This document shows, in pieces, positions 19,814 through 27,953 of a DNA stretch of 64,000 nt (its first letter is position 1; every line of letters starts with the position of its first letter). Source of the DNA: Streptomyces sp. NBC_00376 (lineage in GTDB: Bacteria; Actinomycetota; Actinomycetes; Streptomycetales; Streptomycetaceae); assembly GCF_036077095.1 (NCBI RefSeq), contig NZ_CP107960.1:4278001-4342000 (forward strand), in the 5' to 3' direction. The translations under genes were made by a program, and so were the position numbers. The notes under the pieces were generated by a model. The model saw nothing but the letters and a program-made list of their open reading frames with translations. It ran no database searches and had not been told where the DNA came from.

Positions 19814-20980
19814 TCAGTCGTCCGTGCCGAGGATCAGCCCCGAGGTGGGTACGCCGGTGCCTGCCGTGACCAGGGTCCTGGCCGCCCCGGAGACCTGGTT
19901 CACCGACGAGCCGCGGATCTGCCGGACCGCCTCCGCGATGCCGTTCATGCCGTGCAGATACGCCTCCCCCAGCTGGCCCCCGTGCGTGTTCAGGGGCAGC
20001 GCGTCCGCCTCGACGAAGCCGGCCGCCTCGCCCGGCGCGCAGAAGCCGAACTCCTCCAGCTGCATCAGGACGAAGGGGGTGAAGTGGTCGTAGAGGATGC
20101 CCACGTCGATGTCGGAGGGGGAGAGGCCGGAGCTGCGCCAGAGCTGCCGGGCGACCACTCCCATCTCCGGCAGGCCGGTCAGACCGTCGCGGTAGAAGCT
20201 CGTCATCTGCTCCTGCGCCCGCCCGGCGCCCTGCGCCGCGGCCACGATCACGGCGGGCGGCCGCCGCAGGTCCCGGGCCCGCTCGGCGCTGGTGACGACG
20301 ATCGCCTGCCCGCCGTCGGTCTCCTGGCAGCAGTCGAGCAGCCGCAGCGGTTCGACGATCCACCGCGACGCCGCATGGTCGGCCAGGGTGATCGGCTTCC
20401 CGTAGAAGTACGCCGCCGGGTTCCGGGCGGCATGTCGGCGGTCGGTCACCGCGACATGGCCGAAGACGTCCGGCGTCAGCCCGTAGGCGTGCAGATAGCG
20501 CTGGGCGGCCATGGCGACCCAGGAGGCCGGGGTGAGCAGCCCGAAGGGCAGGTTCCAGCCGAGCGCCGTGCCTTCAGCGGTGGGCTCCCGCTGCTGCACG
20601 CCGGAGCCGAATCTGCGCCCCGAGCGCTCGTTGAACGCGCGGTAGCAGACCACCACGTCGGCCACCCCGGTCGCCACCGCCATCGCCGCCTGCTGGACGG
20701 TGGCGCAGGCCGCCCCGCCGCCGTAGTGGATGCGGGAGAAGAACGACAGCTCACCGATCCCGGCCGCCTGGGCGACGGTGATCTCGGGGCTGGTGTCCAT
20801 GGTGAAGGTGACCAGCCCGTCCACGTCGTCGGGGGTCAGCCCGGCGTCGTCGAGGGCGGCCCGCACCGCCTCGACGGCCAGCTTCAGCTCGCTGCGCCCG
20901 GAGTCCTTGGAGAACTCGGTCGCGCCGATCCCCACGACCGCCGCCCTGCCGCCGAGCGAATCGGCCCTGCGCACGCTCAT
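19814..20980 (-). CDS. ltp2: Thiolase-fold lipid-transfer protein, Ltp2-like retro-aldolase subunit
   Basis: A 388-residue SCP-x/thiolase-superfamily protein: AAVVGIGATEFSKDSGRSELKLAVEAVRAAL at the N-terminus, GGGAACATVQQAAMAVATG, and the C-terminal NTHGGQLGEAYLHGMNGIAEAVRQIRG. Canonical thiolase Cys/His catalysis is not evident. It is the last gene of the five-gene operon and overlaps the MaoC gene by 4 bp. In Mycobacterium tuberculosis, Ltp2 (386 residues) works with the DUF35 domain of ChsH2 to cleave the steroid C17 side chain, releasing propionyl-CoA and androstenedione. The presence of the MaoC-DUF35 partner two genes upstream makes the same role likely here; the actual substrate is inferred. 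Confidence 0.82.
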   Translation of the reverse strand: MSVRRADSLGGRAAVVGIGATEFSKDSGRSELKLAVEAVRAALDDAGLTPDDVDGLVTFTMDTSPEITVAQAAGIGELSFFSRIHYGGGAACATVQQAAMAVATGVADVVVCYRAFNERSGRRFGSGVQQREPTAEGTALGWNLPFGLLTPASWVAMAAQRYLHAYGLTPDVFGHVAVTDRRHAARNPAAYFYGKPITLADHAASRWIVEPLRLLDCCQETDGGQAIVVTSAERARDLRRPPAVIVAAAQGAGRAQEQMTSFYRDGLTGLPEMGVVARQLWRSSGLSPSDIDVGILYDHFTPFVLMQLEEFGFCAPGEAAGFVEADALPLNTHGGQLGEAYLHGMNGIAEAVRQIRGSSVNQVSGAARTLVTAGTGVPTSGLILGTDD

Positions 20981-21378
20981 GCCGCCCCCCGCGGTACGCC
21001 GACGGTCACCGTGCCGGTGACGTGTCTGCCCAGGCCGTTGGAGCCGATGATCTTCACCTCGGCCGTCCCGTCGTCCGCGACGGAGGTGACGGTGCCGCTC
21101 AGGACCATGGTGTCCCCGGGGTAGTTGGGCGCGCCCAGCCGGATCGCGACCTTGCGGAGCACGGCCGACGGGCCGAGGCGGTCGGTGACGTACCTGCCGA
21201 CCAGGCCGTTGGTCGTCAGGATGTTCATGAAGATGTCCGGGGAGCCCTTCTCCCGGGCGACCTCCGCGTCATGGTGCACGTCCTGGTAGTCGCGGGAGGC
21301 GATCGCGCCCGCCACGATCAGGGTGCGGGTCACCGCGATCTCCAGCGGCGCCAGTTCGTCACCGGCCTTCACCTTCAC
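20977..21378 (-). CDS. chsH1: MaoC-like hydratase subunit, ChsH1-like
   Basis: This 133-residue single hot-dog domain protein (MKVKAGDELAPLEIAVTRTLIVAGAIASRDYQDVHHDAEVA; first residue GTG-encoded) carries the MaoC hydratase motif region RDYQDVHHD, with the expected Asp and His of the R-specific hydratase site. In mycobacteria ChsH1 (129 residues) pairs with the MaoC domain of ChsH2 to hydrate a C22 steroid enoyl-CoA. The start is GTG 21378, forming GTGA with the stop of the upstream dehydrogenase. It overlaps ltp2 by 4 bp. Confidence 0.82.
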   Translation of the reverse strand: MKVKAGDELAPLEIAVTRTLIVAGAIASRDYQDVHHDAEVAREKGSPDIFMNILTTNGLVGRYVTDRLGPSAVLRKVAIRLGAPNYPGDTMVLSGTVTSVADDGTAEVKIIGSNGLGRHVTGTVTVGVPRGAA

Positions 21379-22424
21379 TCCGTGCCCTCCTTCACCAGCG
21401 AATCGCCGAGCTCCTGAAGCACTTCGCCGCCGCATCCCAGGTAGGCGTCGAGCTGCCGGCCCCAGAGGAAGTGGCGGTGCACGGGGTGGTCGAGGTCCGC
21501 GCCGGTGCCGCCGTGCAGGTGCTGCCCGGCGTGCACCACGCGCTTTCCGGCCTCCGAGGCCCACCAGGCGGCGGTGAGCGCCTGCGGTCCGTACGGCAGA
21601 CCCGTGTCGTACCGCCAGGCCGCCTCGTACGCGGTGACCCGGATCGCCTCGGTGTCCATATGGGCGTCGGCGGCGCGCAGCAGCACCCCCTGCTTGGTGG
21701 AGAGGGGGCGCCCGAACTGCTCCCGGGTGTTGACGTGCGCGACGGCACGGGCCAGCGAACCGGCGCACACCCCGGCCTGCAGTCCCGCGAACGCCGTCCG
21801 GGCCGCCGCCAGCACCGCCTCGTACGCTCCGGCGCCGCCGAGCCGCTCCCCGCGCGCCCCGTCCAGGACGAGCCGCGCCGCCGACCACGGCGCCGTGGTC
21901 TCCACCGGCTCGGTCAGCACACCGGGATCACCCGTCCGGACGATCCACAGCCGGTGCTCCCGGTCCGCTACGAGGACGAGGTCGGCGTCCCGCAGCCACG
22001 GCACGTACGGCACGCTGCCGCTCAGCCGCCCGGCGTCATCGGTGCCGGTACCGTCCGCCCGTATCCGGCCGCGTGCCGGGAAGGCCCCGGTGGCAACGGC
22101 CGTGCCGTCCCTCAGCGCGGGCAGCAGCCGCTCCCGCTGCTCGTCCGTGCCGTGCCGGGCGACGGACAGCAGCCCGTACACACAGCTCGCCGCGAACGGC
22201 ACCTGCGCCGTCGTGCGCCCCTGCTCCTCCAGCAGGAGCACCAGGCCGAGCAGCCCGGTCTCCTCGACGGCCGCGGTCAGCCCTGCCGCGCAGAGCTCCT
22301 TCCACAGCTCGGCGTCGGTCGCCGGGCCGGCCACGGCCAGCCGCTCGGGCGTCGACAGATCGCCGAAGATCCGCGCCGCGAGCCCCTGTGCCGCCGACTG
22401 CTCCTCGGTGGGTGCGAAATCCAT
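21375..22424 (-). CDS. Acyl-CoA dehydrogenase, ChsE1/FadE28-like
   Basis: This 349-residue acyl-CoA dehydrogenase starts MDFAPTEEQSAAQGLAARIFGDLST. Its C-terminal half holds ARAVAHVNTREQFGRPLSTKQGVLLRAADAHMDTEA, VHAGQHLHGGTGADLDHPVHRHFLWGRQLDAYLG. Length and motif order resemble the shorter subunit (FadE28, 339 residues) of the alpha2beta2 steroid C22 dehydrogenase ChsE1-ChsE2. The reading frame extends upstream to 22538, but ATG 22424 follows the stop of the MaoC-DUF35 gene by one base and begins the conserved N-terminus. The partner is the dehydrogenase at 23373-24587. Confidence 0.85.
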   Translation of the reverse strand: MDFAPTEEQSAAQGLAARIFGDLSTPERLAVAGPATDAELWKELCAAGLTAAVEETGLLGLVLLLEEQGRTTAQVPFAASCVYGLLSVARHGTDEQRERLLPALRDGTAVATGAFPARGRIRADGTGTDDAGRLSGSVPYVPWLRDADLVLVADREHRLWIVRTGDPGVLTEPVETTAPWSAARLVLDGARGERLGGAGAYEAVLAAARTAFAGLQAGVCAGSLARAVAHVNTREQFGRPLSTKQGVLLRAADAHMDTEAIRVTAYEAAWRYDTGLPYGPQALTAAWWASEAGKRVVHAGQHLHGGTGADLDHPVHRHFLWGRQLDAYLGCGGEVLQELGDSLVKEGTE

Positions 22425-22425
22425 C

Positions 22426-23376
22426 TCAGCCCTCGCCTCCCCGGAATACCGGAAGCTCCAACTCGGGGTCCGTACGCAGGAATTCCAGCCGCACCGGCAT
22501 TCCCGGCCGCACCTTGTCGTACGGCACGCCGACGACATTGCTGACCATCCGTACCCCCTCGACCAGCTCGATCAGCGCCACCGCGTACGGTCCGCCCGCC
22601 CCGTCGGCGGCGAACGCGGGGAAGGGCGGGTGGTGCATCACCACATGGCTGAAGACGGTGCCCTCGCCGCTCGCCTCGACCGTGTCCCACTCCTGGCAGC
22701 CGCACGCGTTGCAGCCGGGCAGCCAGGGGAAGCGCAGCGTGGCGCACTCGCCGCACCGCTGGATCAGCAGCCGGTGCTCGGCGACGCCCTGCCAGAACCC
22801 GGCGTTGTCCCGGTTGATCACCGGCCTCGGGCGTCGGCTCCTCGCGTCGCCGCGCGCCGCCCGCTTCGCCGTCGCCGGGGTGTACTTGAGGATCCGGAAG
22901 CGGTGCGTACCGGCGGGTTCACCGTCCGCCCGGACGTCCATGCGCGTGGTGACGAAGTACCCCGTCCCGAGCTTGGTGGTCTTGCGCTCGGAGACCGATT
23001 CGATGACCGCGTCGAAGGTGATCCGGTCCCCGGGCCGCAGCGGCCGCAGGTACTCCTGCTCGCAGTCGGTCGCGACCACCGAGGTGTATCCCGCGCCGTC
23101 GAGCAGCCCGAAGAGTTCCTCGTACGCCGCGGAGCGGTCGGTGTGCCCCGACAGGCCGCCCATCGTCCACGCCTGGAGCATCGTCGGCGGAGCGACCGCG
23201 TCCGGTCCCGAGTACGCCGGGTTCGTGTCCCCCATCGCCTCGCACCAGTGCCTGATCATCGCCTCGTTGACCGGGTCCTTGCCCGTGCCCGCGGTCGCGG
23301 CCGCCCGCCCCTCGAACTTCTTGAGCCGCCCGTGGAGCTCGTCCGGCCCCTCGGGCACTCCCGTCCCGGCCGTCAC
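22426..23376 (-). CDS. chsH2: MaoC-DUF35 fusion, ChsH2-like
   Basis: This 316-residue two-domain protein has an N-terminal hot-dog MaoC domain (about 1-170: GKDPVNEAMIRHWCEAMGDTNPAYS, LRPGDRITFDAVIESVSERKTTKLGTGYFV). A C-terminal DUF35 follows, with a rubredoxin-like zinc ribbon (CGECATLRFPWLPGCNACGC) and an OB-fold. This fusion is diagnostic of ChsH2 (311 residues in M. tuberculosis): the MaoC half pairs with ChsH1 for hydration and the DUF35 half docks Ltp2 for retro-aldol cleavage. The start is GTG 23376, overlapping the upstream dehydrogenase stop (GTGA); longer starts in this frame are spurious. Confidence 0.87.
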   Translation of the reverse strand: MTAGTGVPEGPDELHGRLKKFEGRAAATAGTGKDPVNEAMIRHWCEAMGDTNPAYSGPDAVAPPTMLQAWTMGGLSGHTDRSAAYEELFGLLDGAGYTSVVATDCEQEYLRPLRPGDRITFDAVIESVSERKTTKLGTGYFVTTRMDVRADGEPAGTHRFRILKYTPATAKRAARGDARSRRPRPVINRDNAGFWQGVAEHRLLIQRCGECATLRFPWLPGCNACGCQEWDTVEASGEGTVFSHVVMHHPPFPAFAADGAGGPYAVALIELVEGVRMVSNVVGVPYDKVRPGMPVRLEFLRTDPELELPVFRGGEG

Positions 23377-24587
23377 CGCCTGCCCCGCTTCATGCCGAGC
23401 CGCATCGTCGCGACGATCTCCCTCTGCACCTCGCTCACCCCGCCCCCGAAGGTGTTGATCTGCGCCGCCCGGTTCATCCGCTCCAGCTCCCCGTCCCCGA
23501 AGGCGCCGGGCGAACCGCCCCGCACCATGCCCGTCTCCCCGGTGATCTCCTGGCACATCCGGTACACCTCGACGGCGCTCTCGGTCCCCGCGAACTTCAC
23601 GCCGCTCGCCTCGCCCGGGGCCGGCGAACCCGCCCCGACGTCCCCCACCAGACGCCAGTTGAGCAGCCGCGTCGCCGCCAGCCGGGCATACGCCTCGGCC
23701 AGCCGGGCGCGCACCCACGGCTCGTCGGCCGGGCGCCCGCCCGTCACGGGGTCGGGGGTGCGGGCGTGCGCGAGGGCCGCCTCGTAGAAGTCCTCGGCCT
23801 GCATCCCGATCGCGGCGAGGGCCACCCGTTCATGGTTCAGCTGATTGGTGATCAGCCCCCAGCCGCCGTTCTCCGGGCCCACCAGGTTGGCGGCCGGCAC
23901 CCGTATCCCGTCGTAGTAGGTGGCCGTCGTGGTGAGCCCGCCCACGGTCTCGATCGGTGTCCAGGAGAACCCGGGGGAGTCGGTCGGCACGAGGATGATC
24001 GAGATGCCCTGATGCTTGGGCGCGTCGGGATCCGTACGGCAGGCGAGCCAGATCCAGTCCGCGTTCTGGGCGTTGCTGGTGAAGATCTTCTGCCCGTCGA
24101 TCACCCAGTGGCCGGCGTCGCCCCCGGCACCGTCCGTACCGGCGGCCTCCCCGCGGTCCCGCACAGCCCTGGTGCGCATCGAGGCGAGGTCCGTACCGGC
24201 CTCGGGCTCGCTGTAGCCGATGGCGAAGACGAGGTCGCCGCTGAGGATCCTGGGCAGGAAGTACGCCTTCTGCTCATCGGTCCCGTACTTCATCAGCGTC
24301 GGGCCGACGGTGTTGAGGGTGACCATCGAGACGGGTGCCCCGGCCCGGTACGCCTCGTCGAAGAAGACGAACTGCTCGTCGGCGCCGCGCCCCTGGCCGC
24401 CGTACTCGACGGGCCAGCCGAGCCCGAGCATCCCGTCGGCGCCGATCCTGCGCAGCACCCGCCGCTGTTCGGCCGGGTCCTCGGCCCCCGGGGCCGTACC
24501 CGCGTCCCTCCCGGGCATCACCTCACGAAAGTACGTGCGGAGTTCGGCGCGCAGCTGTTGCTGGCGTTCCGTCTGGGCGAGGTGCAC
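23373..24587 (-). CDS. Acyl-CoA dehydrogenase, ChsE2/FadE29-like
   Basis: First gene of the five-gene operon; a 404-residue acyl-CoA dehydrogenase. Visible blocks: LGWPVEYGGQGRGADEQFVFFDEAYRAGAP, GYSEPEAGTDLASMRTRAVRD (FAD/substrate region), the flavin-domain segment IDGQKIFTSNAQNADW, and the C-terminal GDGELERMNRAAQINTFGGGVSEVQREIVATMRLG. It resembles FadE29 (387 residues), partner of FadE28. I favour GTG 24587 because GGGAGG lies about 10 nt upstream and the likely transcription start is only about 40 nt away. The frame is open to GTG 24608, which would add seven residues without a ribosome binding site. Confidence 0.87.
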   Translation of the reverse strand: MHLAQTERQQQLRAELRTYFREVMPGRDAGTAPGAEDPAEQRRVLRRIGADGMLGLGWPVEYGGQGRGADEQFVFFDEAYRAGAPVSMVTLNTVGPTLMKYGTDEQKAYFLPRILSGDLVFAIGYSEPEAGTDLASMRTRAVRDRGEAAGTDGAGGDAGHWVIDGQKIFTSNAQNADWIWLACRTDPDAPKHQGISIILVPTDSPGFSWTPIETVGGLTTTATYYDGIRVPAANLVGPENGGWGLITNQLNHERVALAAIGMQAEDFYEAALAHARTPDPVTGGRPADEPWVRARLAEAYARLAATRLLNWRLVGDVGAGSPAPGEASGVKFAGTESAVEVYRMCQEITGETGMVRGGSPGAFGDGELERMNRAAQINTFGGGVSEVQREIVATMRLGMKRGRR

Positions 24588-24628
24588 GGCGGGCTGCCTC
24601 CCGGACACGGGGCGTACGGATCAGGGTT

Positions 24629-24662
24629 TCTGACTGTCCGTCAGATCCAGGTCCGCTGTCAA
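24629..24662 (-). promoter_or_regulatory. Promoter with overlapping operator for the chs-like operon
   Basis: On the minus strand a perfect -35 TTGACA lies at 24662-24657. The palindrome TCTGAC, 5-bp spacer, GTCAGA at 24645-24629 covers the place where the -10 would be. A repressor bound here would block RNA polymerase. The motif is not the mycobacterial KstR or KstR2 consensus as I know them. No regulator gene is nearby. Confidence 0.6.
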
Positions 24663-24823
24663 GGTCGACGACGCCCCTCGGGGGCGCGCCCGCCCCGGTG
24701 GTCCACTTTCTCCGGCAACGCGAAACGGCCCGCGCGAGGGCACCGAAGCACCCTCGCGCAGACCGTGTTGCATGTGCGGCCGACCTTGGCCCGACCCCCC
24801 GACCGGCCATGACCGGCCATGGC

Positions 24824-25135
24824 TCACCAGAGGTTGGTGAAGTTCACCGCGATGTTGTCGTTGTCCTGGTCGACCACGGTGAACCCGGAGCCGTTGACCT
24901 GCGCGGAGTTGCTCGAGTTCGACGCTCCGGAGCCGACGGCCTGCTGCTGGGACGTGGACGAGTTGCCGGAGTTGTTGCCGCCGACACCGCTGCCGACGAC
25001 CGTCGCAACGGCCGCATTGGATCCGTCGTTCGCGAACGAGCCGCTGTCGGCCTGGGCCACACCGCCGAAGAGCGCGGCGGCAAGGGGCAGGGCGGCAACA
25101 GCGGCGAGGGCACGAGCGGTACGGATGCTTGCCAT
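24824..25135 (-). CDS. Small secreted Asn/Ser/Gly-rich protein
   Basis: This 103-residue protein has a strong ribosome binding site (GGAGGAATTGAA before ATG 25135) and a clear signal peptide (MASIRTARALAAVAALPLAA then ALFGGVAQA, cleavage before DSGS). The mature 74 residues are rich in Asn, Ser, Gly, Gln and Val (GSGVGGNNSGNSSTSQQQ, SGASNSSNSAQVNGSG), end NIAVNFTNLW and lack Cys. The composition suggests a surface or matrix protein able to self-associate, but it is neither a chaplin nor a rodlin by motif. It lies convergent to nothing: downstream is the promoter of the chs-like operon, in tandem orientation. Confidence 0.82.
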   Translation of the reverse strand: MASIRTARALAAVAALPLAAALFGGVAQADSGSFANDGSNAAVATVVGSGVGGNNSGNSSTSQQQAVGSGASNSSNSAQVNGSGFTVVDQDNDNIAVNFTNLW

Positions 25136-25471
25136 TTCAATTCCTCCAGGAACCGGAAGTACGGCTTGTTCCGAGGCAGTTGGTCGACCGCCCCGGTCTT
25201 GGTCACGACGTCGCGAGACCAGAGTTGCCCACCGGATCCCCGGCGAACCGCCCGTGCTCGCCGATTCCCCCGCAGGCGTGAGGAAGCTCCGATAAACCTT
25301 TGTGCGCCCCAAAAGCCCCAGGTCACCCCTGCCCGCGCCCCGCCGGGGGATCACCGGGAAGCTGCCGGGCGGCCCGGCCCCGTACCCCCCAAGGGGAGAA
25401 GCGTTCCGGCAGCCGGGCCGCCGACGCCACACTCCCTTCCCTTTTTCGAACACCTGAACGAAAATAGAGCC
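25136..25471. other. Divergent intergenic region
   Basis: This 336-bp stretch separates the minus-strand secreted-protein gene from the plus-strand Prim-Pol gene, so it should hold both promoters. It contains GC-rich partial inverted repeats around 25355-25425 (GCCGGGCGGCCCGG-like segments). I see no gene, tRNA or well-formed operator. Confidence 0.4.
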
Positions 25472-26353
25472 ATGGCCATCACCGACCGGCAGACCGCCAC
25501 CCTGGCCCTCGCCCACGCGCTCTCCGCCGCCGAGCGCGGGCTCCCCGTCATCCCGCTGACCGCCCGCAAGCTCCCCGCGCTGCCCTCTCCGCACCGGAAC
25601 GACGACCGCCGGTCCACCTGCCGGGGCGCGTGCGGCCTCCCCGGGCACGGTGTCCACGACGCCACCACGGACCCGGCCGCCGTACGGGCCCTCTTCGCCG
25701 CCGCCCCGTGGGCCACCGGCTACGGCATCGCCTGCGGCCGGCCCCCGCACCACCTCATCGGCATCGACCTGGACGTCGACACCCCGGGCGGCGAGGACTC
25801 CGCCGTATCGCTCCGGCGGCTGGCCCTGCACCACCTGTTCACGATCCCGCCGACCGTCACGGTCCTCACCCCGAGCGGCGGGCGGCACCTCTGGCTGACC
25901 GGCCCGCCCGGCATCCCCGTACCGAACTCCGCGAGCCGGCTGGCCCCCGGCATCGACATCCGGGGCACCGGCGGCTACCTGGTGGGCCCCGGCTCGGTCA
26001 CTCCGCACGGCCGCTACCGACTGGCCCCGGGCACCGCCGGCCTGCCTCCGGCCCCCTGCCCCCGCGCACTGCTGCGCCTGCTCATGCCCCCGGCGCGCCG
26101 CCGGACCGGGGCGAAGTCCCCGGACCGGGGCCGGGGACTGGTCCGCTTCGTGCTCGCGGCACGCGAGGGCCAGCGCAACACACGGCTCTTCTGGGCAGCC
26201 TGCCGCGCCTACGAACACGGCTACGGCGACGCCCTGGCGGACGCCCTCACCCACGCCGCCGTCCTCACCGGCCTCACCGAACGCGAGGCCCGCGCCACCA
26301 TCGAATCGGCGGCCCGCCTCACCACGGCCGCGCCCGGAGCGACGGACGACTAG
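25472..26353 (+). CDS. Bifunctional DNA primase/polymerase (Prim-Pol, AEP fold)
   Basis: This 293-residue protein has an archaeo-eukaryotic primase-like Prim-Pol domain (about 12-205). Motif I is IGIDLDVDTPGG with the metal-binding Asp pair. Motif II is the SGGRHLW region with its His. Motif III is around APGIDIRGTGGYLVGPGS. A Cys-containing insert (STCRGACGLPGH) precedes motif I. The C-terminal about 80 residues are helical. Related domains occur in plasmid and phage replication proteins, but many Streptomyces encode stand-alone chromosomal copies whose role is unknown. No helicase or integrase is adjacent. Compare the degenerate paralogue at 35259-35936. Confidence 0.85.
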   Translation: MAITDRQTATLALAHALSAAERGLPVIPLTARKLPALPSPHRNDDRRSTCRGACGLPGHGVHDATTDPAAVRALFAAAPWATGYGIACGRPPHHLIGIDLDVDTPGGEDSAVSLRRLALHHLFTIPPTVTVLTPSGGRHLWLTGPPGIPVPNSASRLAPGIDIRGTGGYLVGPGSVTPHGRYRLAPGTAGLPPAPCPRALLRLLMPPARRRTGAKSPDRGRGLVRFVLAAREGQRNTRLFWAACRAYEHGYGDALADALTHAAVLTGLTEREARATIESAARLTTAAPGATDD

Positions 26354-26360
26354 CAGAGCG

Positions 26361-27953
26361 TCAGGGCGCCATGCTGAGTTCCCAGAACCGGAAGACGGTG
26401 GACGTGTCCAGACAGTTCTGCAGGCCCCGGACGTTCTCGTTGGCGACCGCGTACTGCTTTCCCTGCCAGAGCGGCAGGAGCGGCAGCTGACGCGCCACGA
26501 TGTCCTGGAGCTTGATGAACGCCGACCGGGTGTTCGAGCGGTCGGTCATGGACGAGGTCTCCGGGATGATCTTCTTGGTGATCTCGCTGTTCTCGTAATT
26601 GTTCGACAGGACGTTTCCGTCGCCGAAGAACGGCTGGGTGAAGTTGTCGGGGTCGGGATAGTCAGGAACCCAGCCCTTGACGTAGACGCCGAACTTGCCC
26701 TCGGCGATGCCCTTTTCGTACTGGTCGAACGGAACGGACTTCATCTCGGCCTCGAACAGTCCACTCTTGTTCAACTGATCGGCGATGGTCCGGAGTTCGT
26801 CGTCGGTGGCCGGTCCGTAACGGCTCGGCGTGGACCAGAGGGTGAGTTTCACCTTCTCGGTGATCCCGGATTCCCTCAGCACATCCTTCGCCTTCTGCGG
26901 CTGCGGGCTGTCGCCGTAGGTGTTGAAGAAGGAGTTGCCGTGCCCGGTGATACCGACCGGGACGATCGAGTAGAGCGGCGTCGCCGTGGACTGGTAGACC
27001 TGGCTGACCAGTGCGTATCGGTCGACGAGATAGGCGATGGCCTTGCGTACGGCGAGCTTGCCGACCACCGGGTCGGAGACGTTGAAGACCATGTGCTGGA
27101 CTTCCGCGCTGCTTCCCTGGACGACGTCGATGCTGTCCTTCTCCGCGCTGGGCGAAGTGTCCAGAGCGGCAACCGTCTTGGCGGTGAGACCGCGGTACGC
27201 GATGTCGACCTCGTCCTCCTCCAGCGCGGTCTTGAGCGCGTTCTGGTCACCCTGGAAGAGCTTCATCGTCACGCCGGAGTTCTTCACCTCGGCGGTTCCG
27301 TGATAGCCGGAATAGACCGAGAATTCGGCCTTCGTCTTGTCTATGGAGTCCAGCTTGTAAGGACCGGAACCGACCGTCTCGCCGCCTTCGAGCAGCTTGT
27401 CCTCGGGATAGACCCGGCGGTCGACGATGGAGCCGGCACCCGATGCGATCTTGCTCGGGAACGTGGCGTCGGGCACCTTGAGGCGGAATACGACGGTCTT
27501 GTCGTCCGGGGTCCTGATCGACGAGATGCCGGAGAGCAGCGGTGCCGGTCCCGCCGGGTCGTTGATCTTGATCGCCCGGTCGAAGGAGTACTTGACGTCC
27601 GCCGAGGTGAGGCTGTGGCCGTTGCTGAACTTCAGGTCGTCGCGCATGGTGCAGGTGTAGGTCCTGCTGCCGTCCGAGAAGGCGCACTCGTCGGCGGCCT
27701 CGGGCACCGGTATGGAGCTCCCGGGCGGGAAACTCAGCAGTGACTGGAAGACGTTGTTGAACAGCAGCCAGGACCCGGGGTCGTACCCCGCGGCCGGATC
27801 GGTCGCCAGGATGTCGTCGGACATGCCGACGACCATCGTGTCCTTGCTCTCGAACGGCCAGATCTGGTCCTCCGAGCCACAACCCGCCAGTAGCAGCACC
27901 ACCGCCACTCCCCCCGAGATCAGAGTGGCCGACCGCCTCGTACGAACCTTCAC
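26361..27953 (-). CDS. Peptide/opine-type ABC transporter substrate-binding lipoprotein (SBP family 5)
   Basis: This 530-residue lipoprotein has the lipobox LLLAGC near residue 25 and the SBP_bac_5 fold: YTCTMRDDLKFSNGHSLTSADVKYSFDRAI, VGSGPYKLDSIDK and GWVPDYPDPDNFTQPFFG. The family binds oligopeptides, dipeptides or nickel complexes outside the membrane and delivers them to a permease. No permease or ATPase genes are adjacent, so it is an orphan that must share a transporter encoded elsewhere or act as a sensor. I prefer GTG 27953, with GAGG about 8 nt upstream. The start at 28001 would add a 16-residue polar extension before the signal peptide. Confidence 0.9.
   Translation of the reverse strand: MKVRTRRSATLISGGVAVVLLLAGCGSEDQIWPFESKDTMVVGMSDDILATDPAAGYDPGSWLLFNNVFQSLLSFPPGSSIPVPEAADECAFSDGSRTYTCTMRDDLKFSNGHSLTSADVKYSFDRAIKINDPAGPAPLLSGISSIRTPDDKTVVFRLKVPDATFPSKIASGAGSIVDRRVYPEDKLLEGGETVGSGPYKLDSIDKTKAEFSVYSGYHGTAEVKNSGVTMKLFQGDQNALKTALEEDEVDIAYRGLTAKTVAALDTSPSAEKDSIDVVQGSSAEVQHMVFNVSDPVVGKLAVRKAIAYLVDRYALVSQVYQSTATPLYSIVPVGITGHGNSFFNTYGDSPQPQKAKDVLRESGITEKVKLTLWSTPSRYGPATDDELRTIADQLNKSGLFEAEMKSVPFDQYEKGIAEGKFGVYVKGWVPDYPDPDNFTQPFFGDGNVLSNNYENSEITKKIIPETSSMTDRSNTRSAFIKLQDIVARQLPLLPLWQGKQYAVANENVRGLQNCLDTSTVFRFWELSMAP

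Noticed and set aside
24824..25135. Chaplin gene
   Set aside because: The chaplin motif with its conserved Cys pair and hydrophobic core is absent.
25136..25471. Mobile element or integration site near the Prim-Pol gene
   Set aside because: No integrase, transposase, direct repeat or tRNA is adjacent.
26361..27953. Complete peptide ABC transporter
   Set aside because: Only the binding protein is present; no permease or ATPase genes adjoin it.
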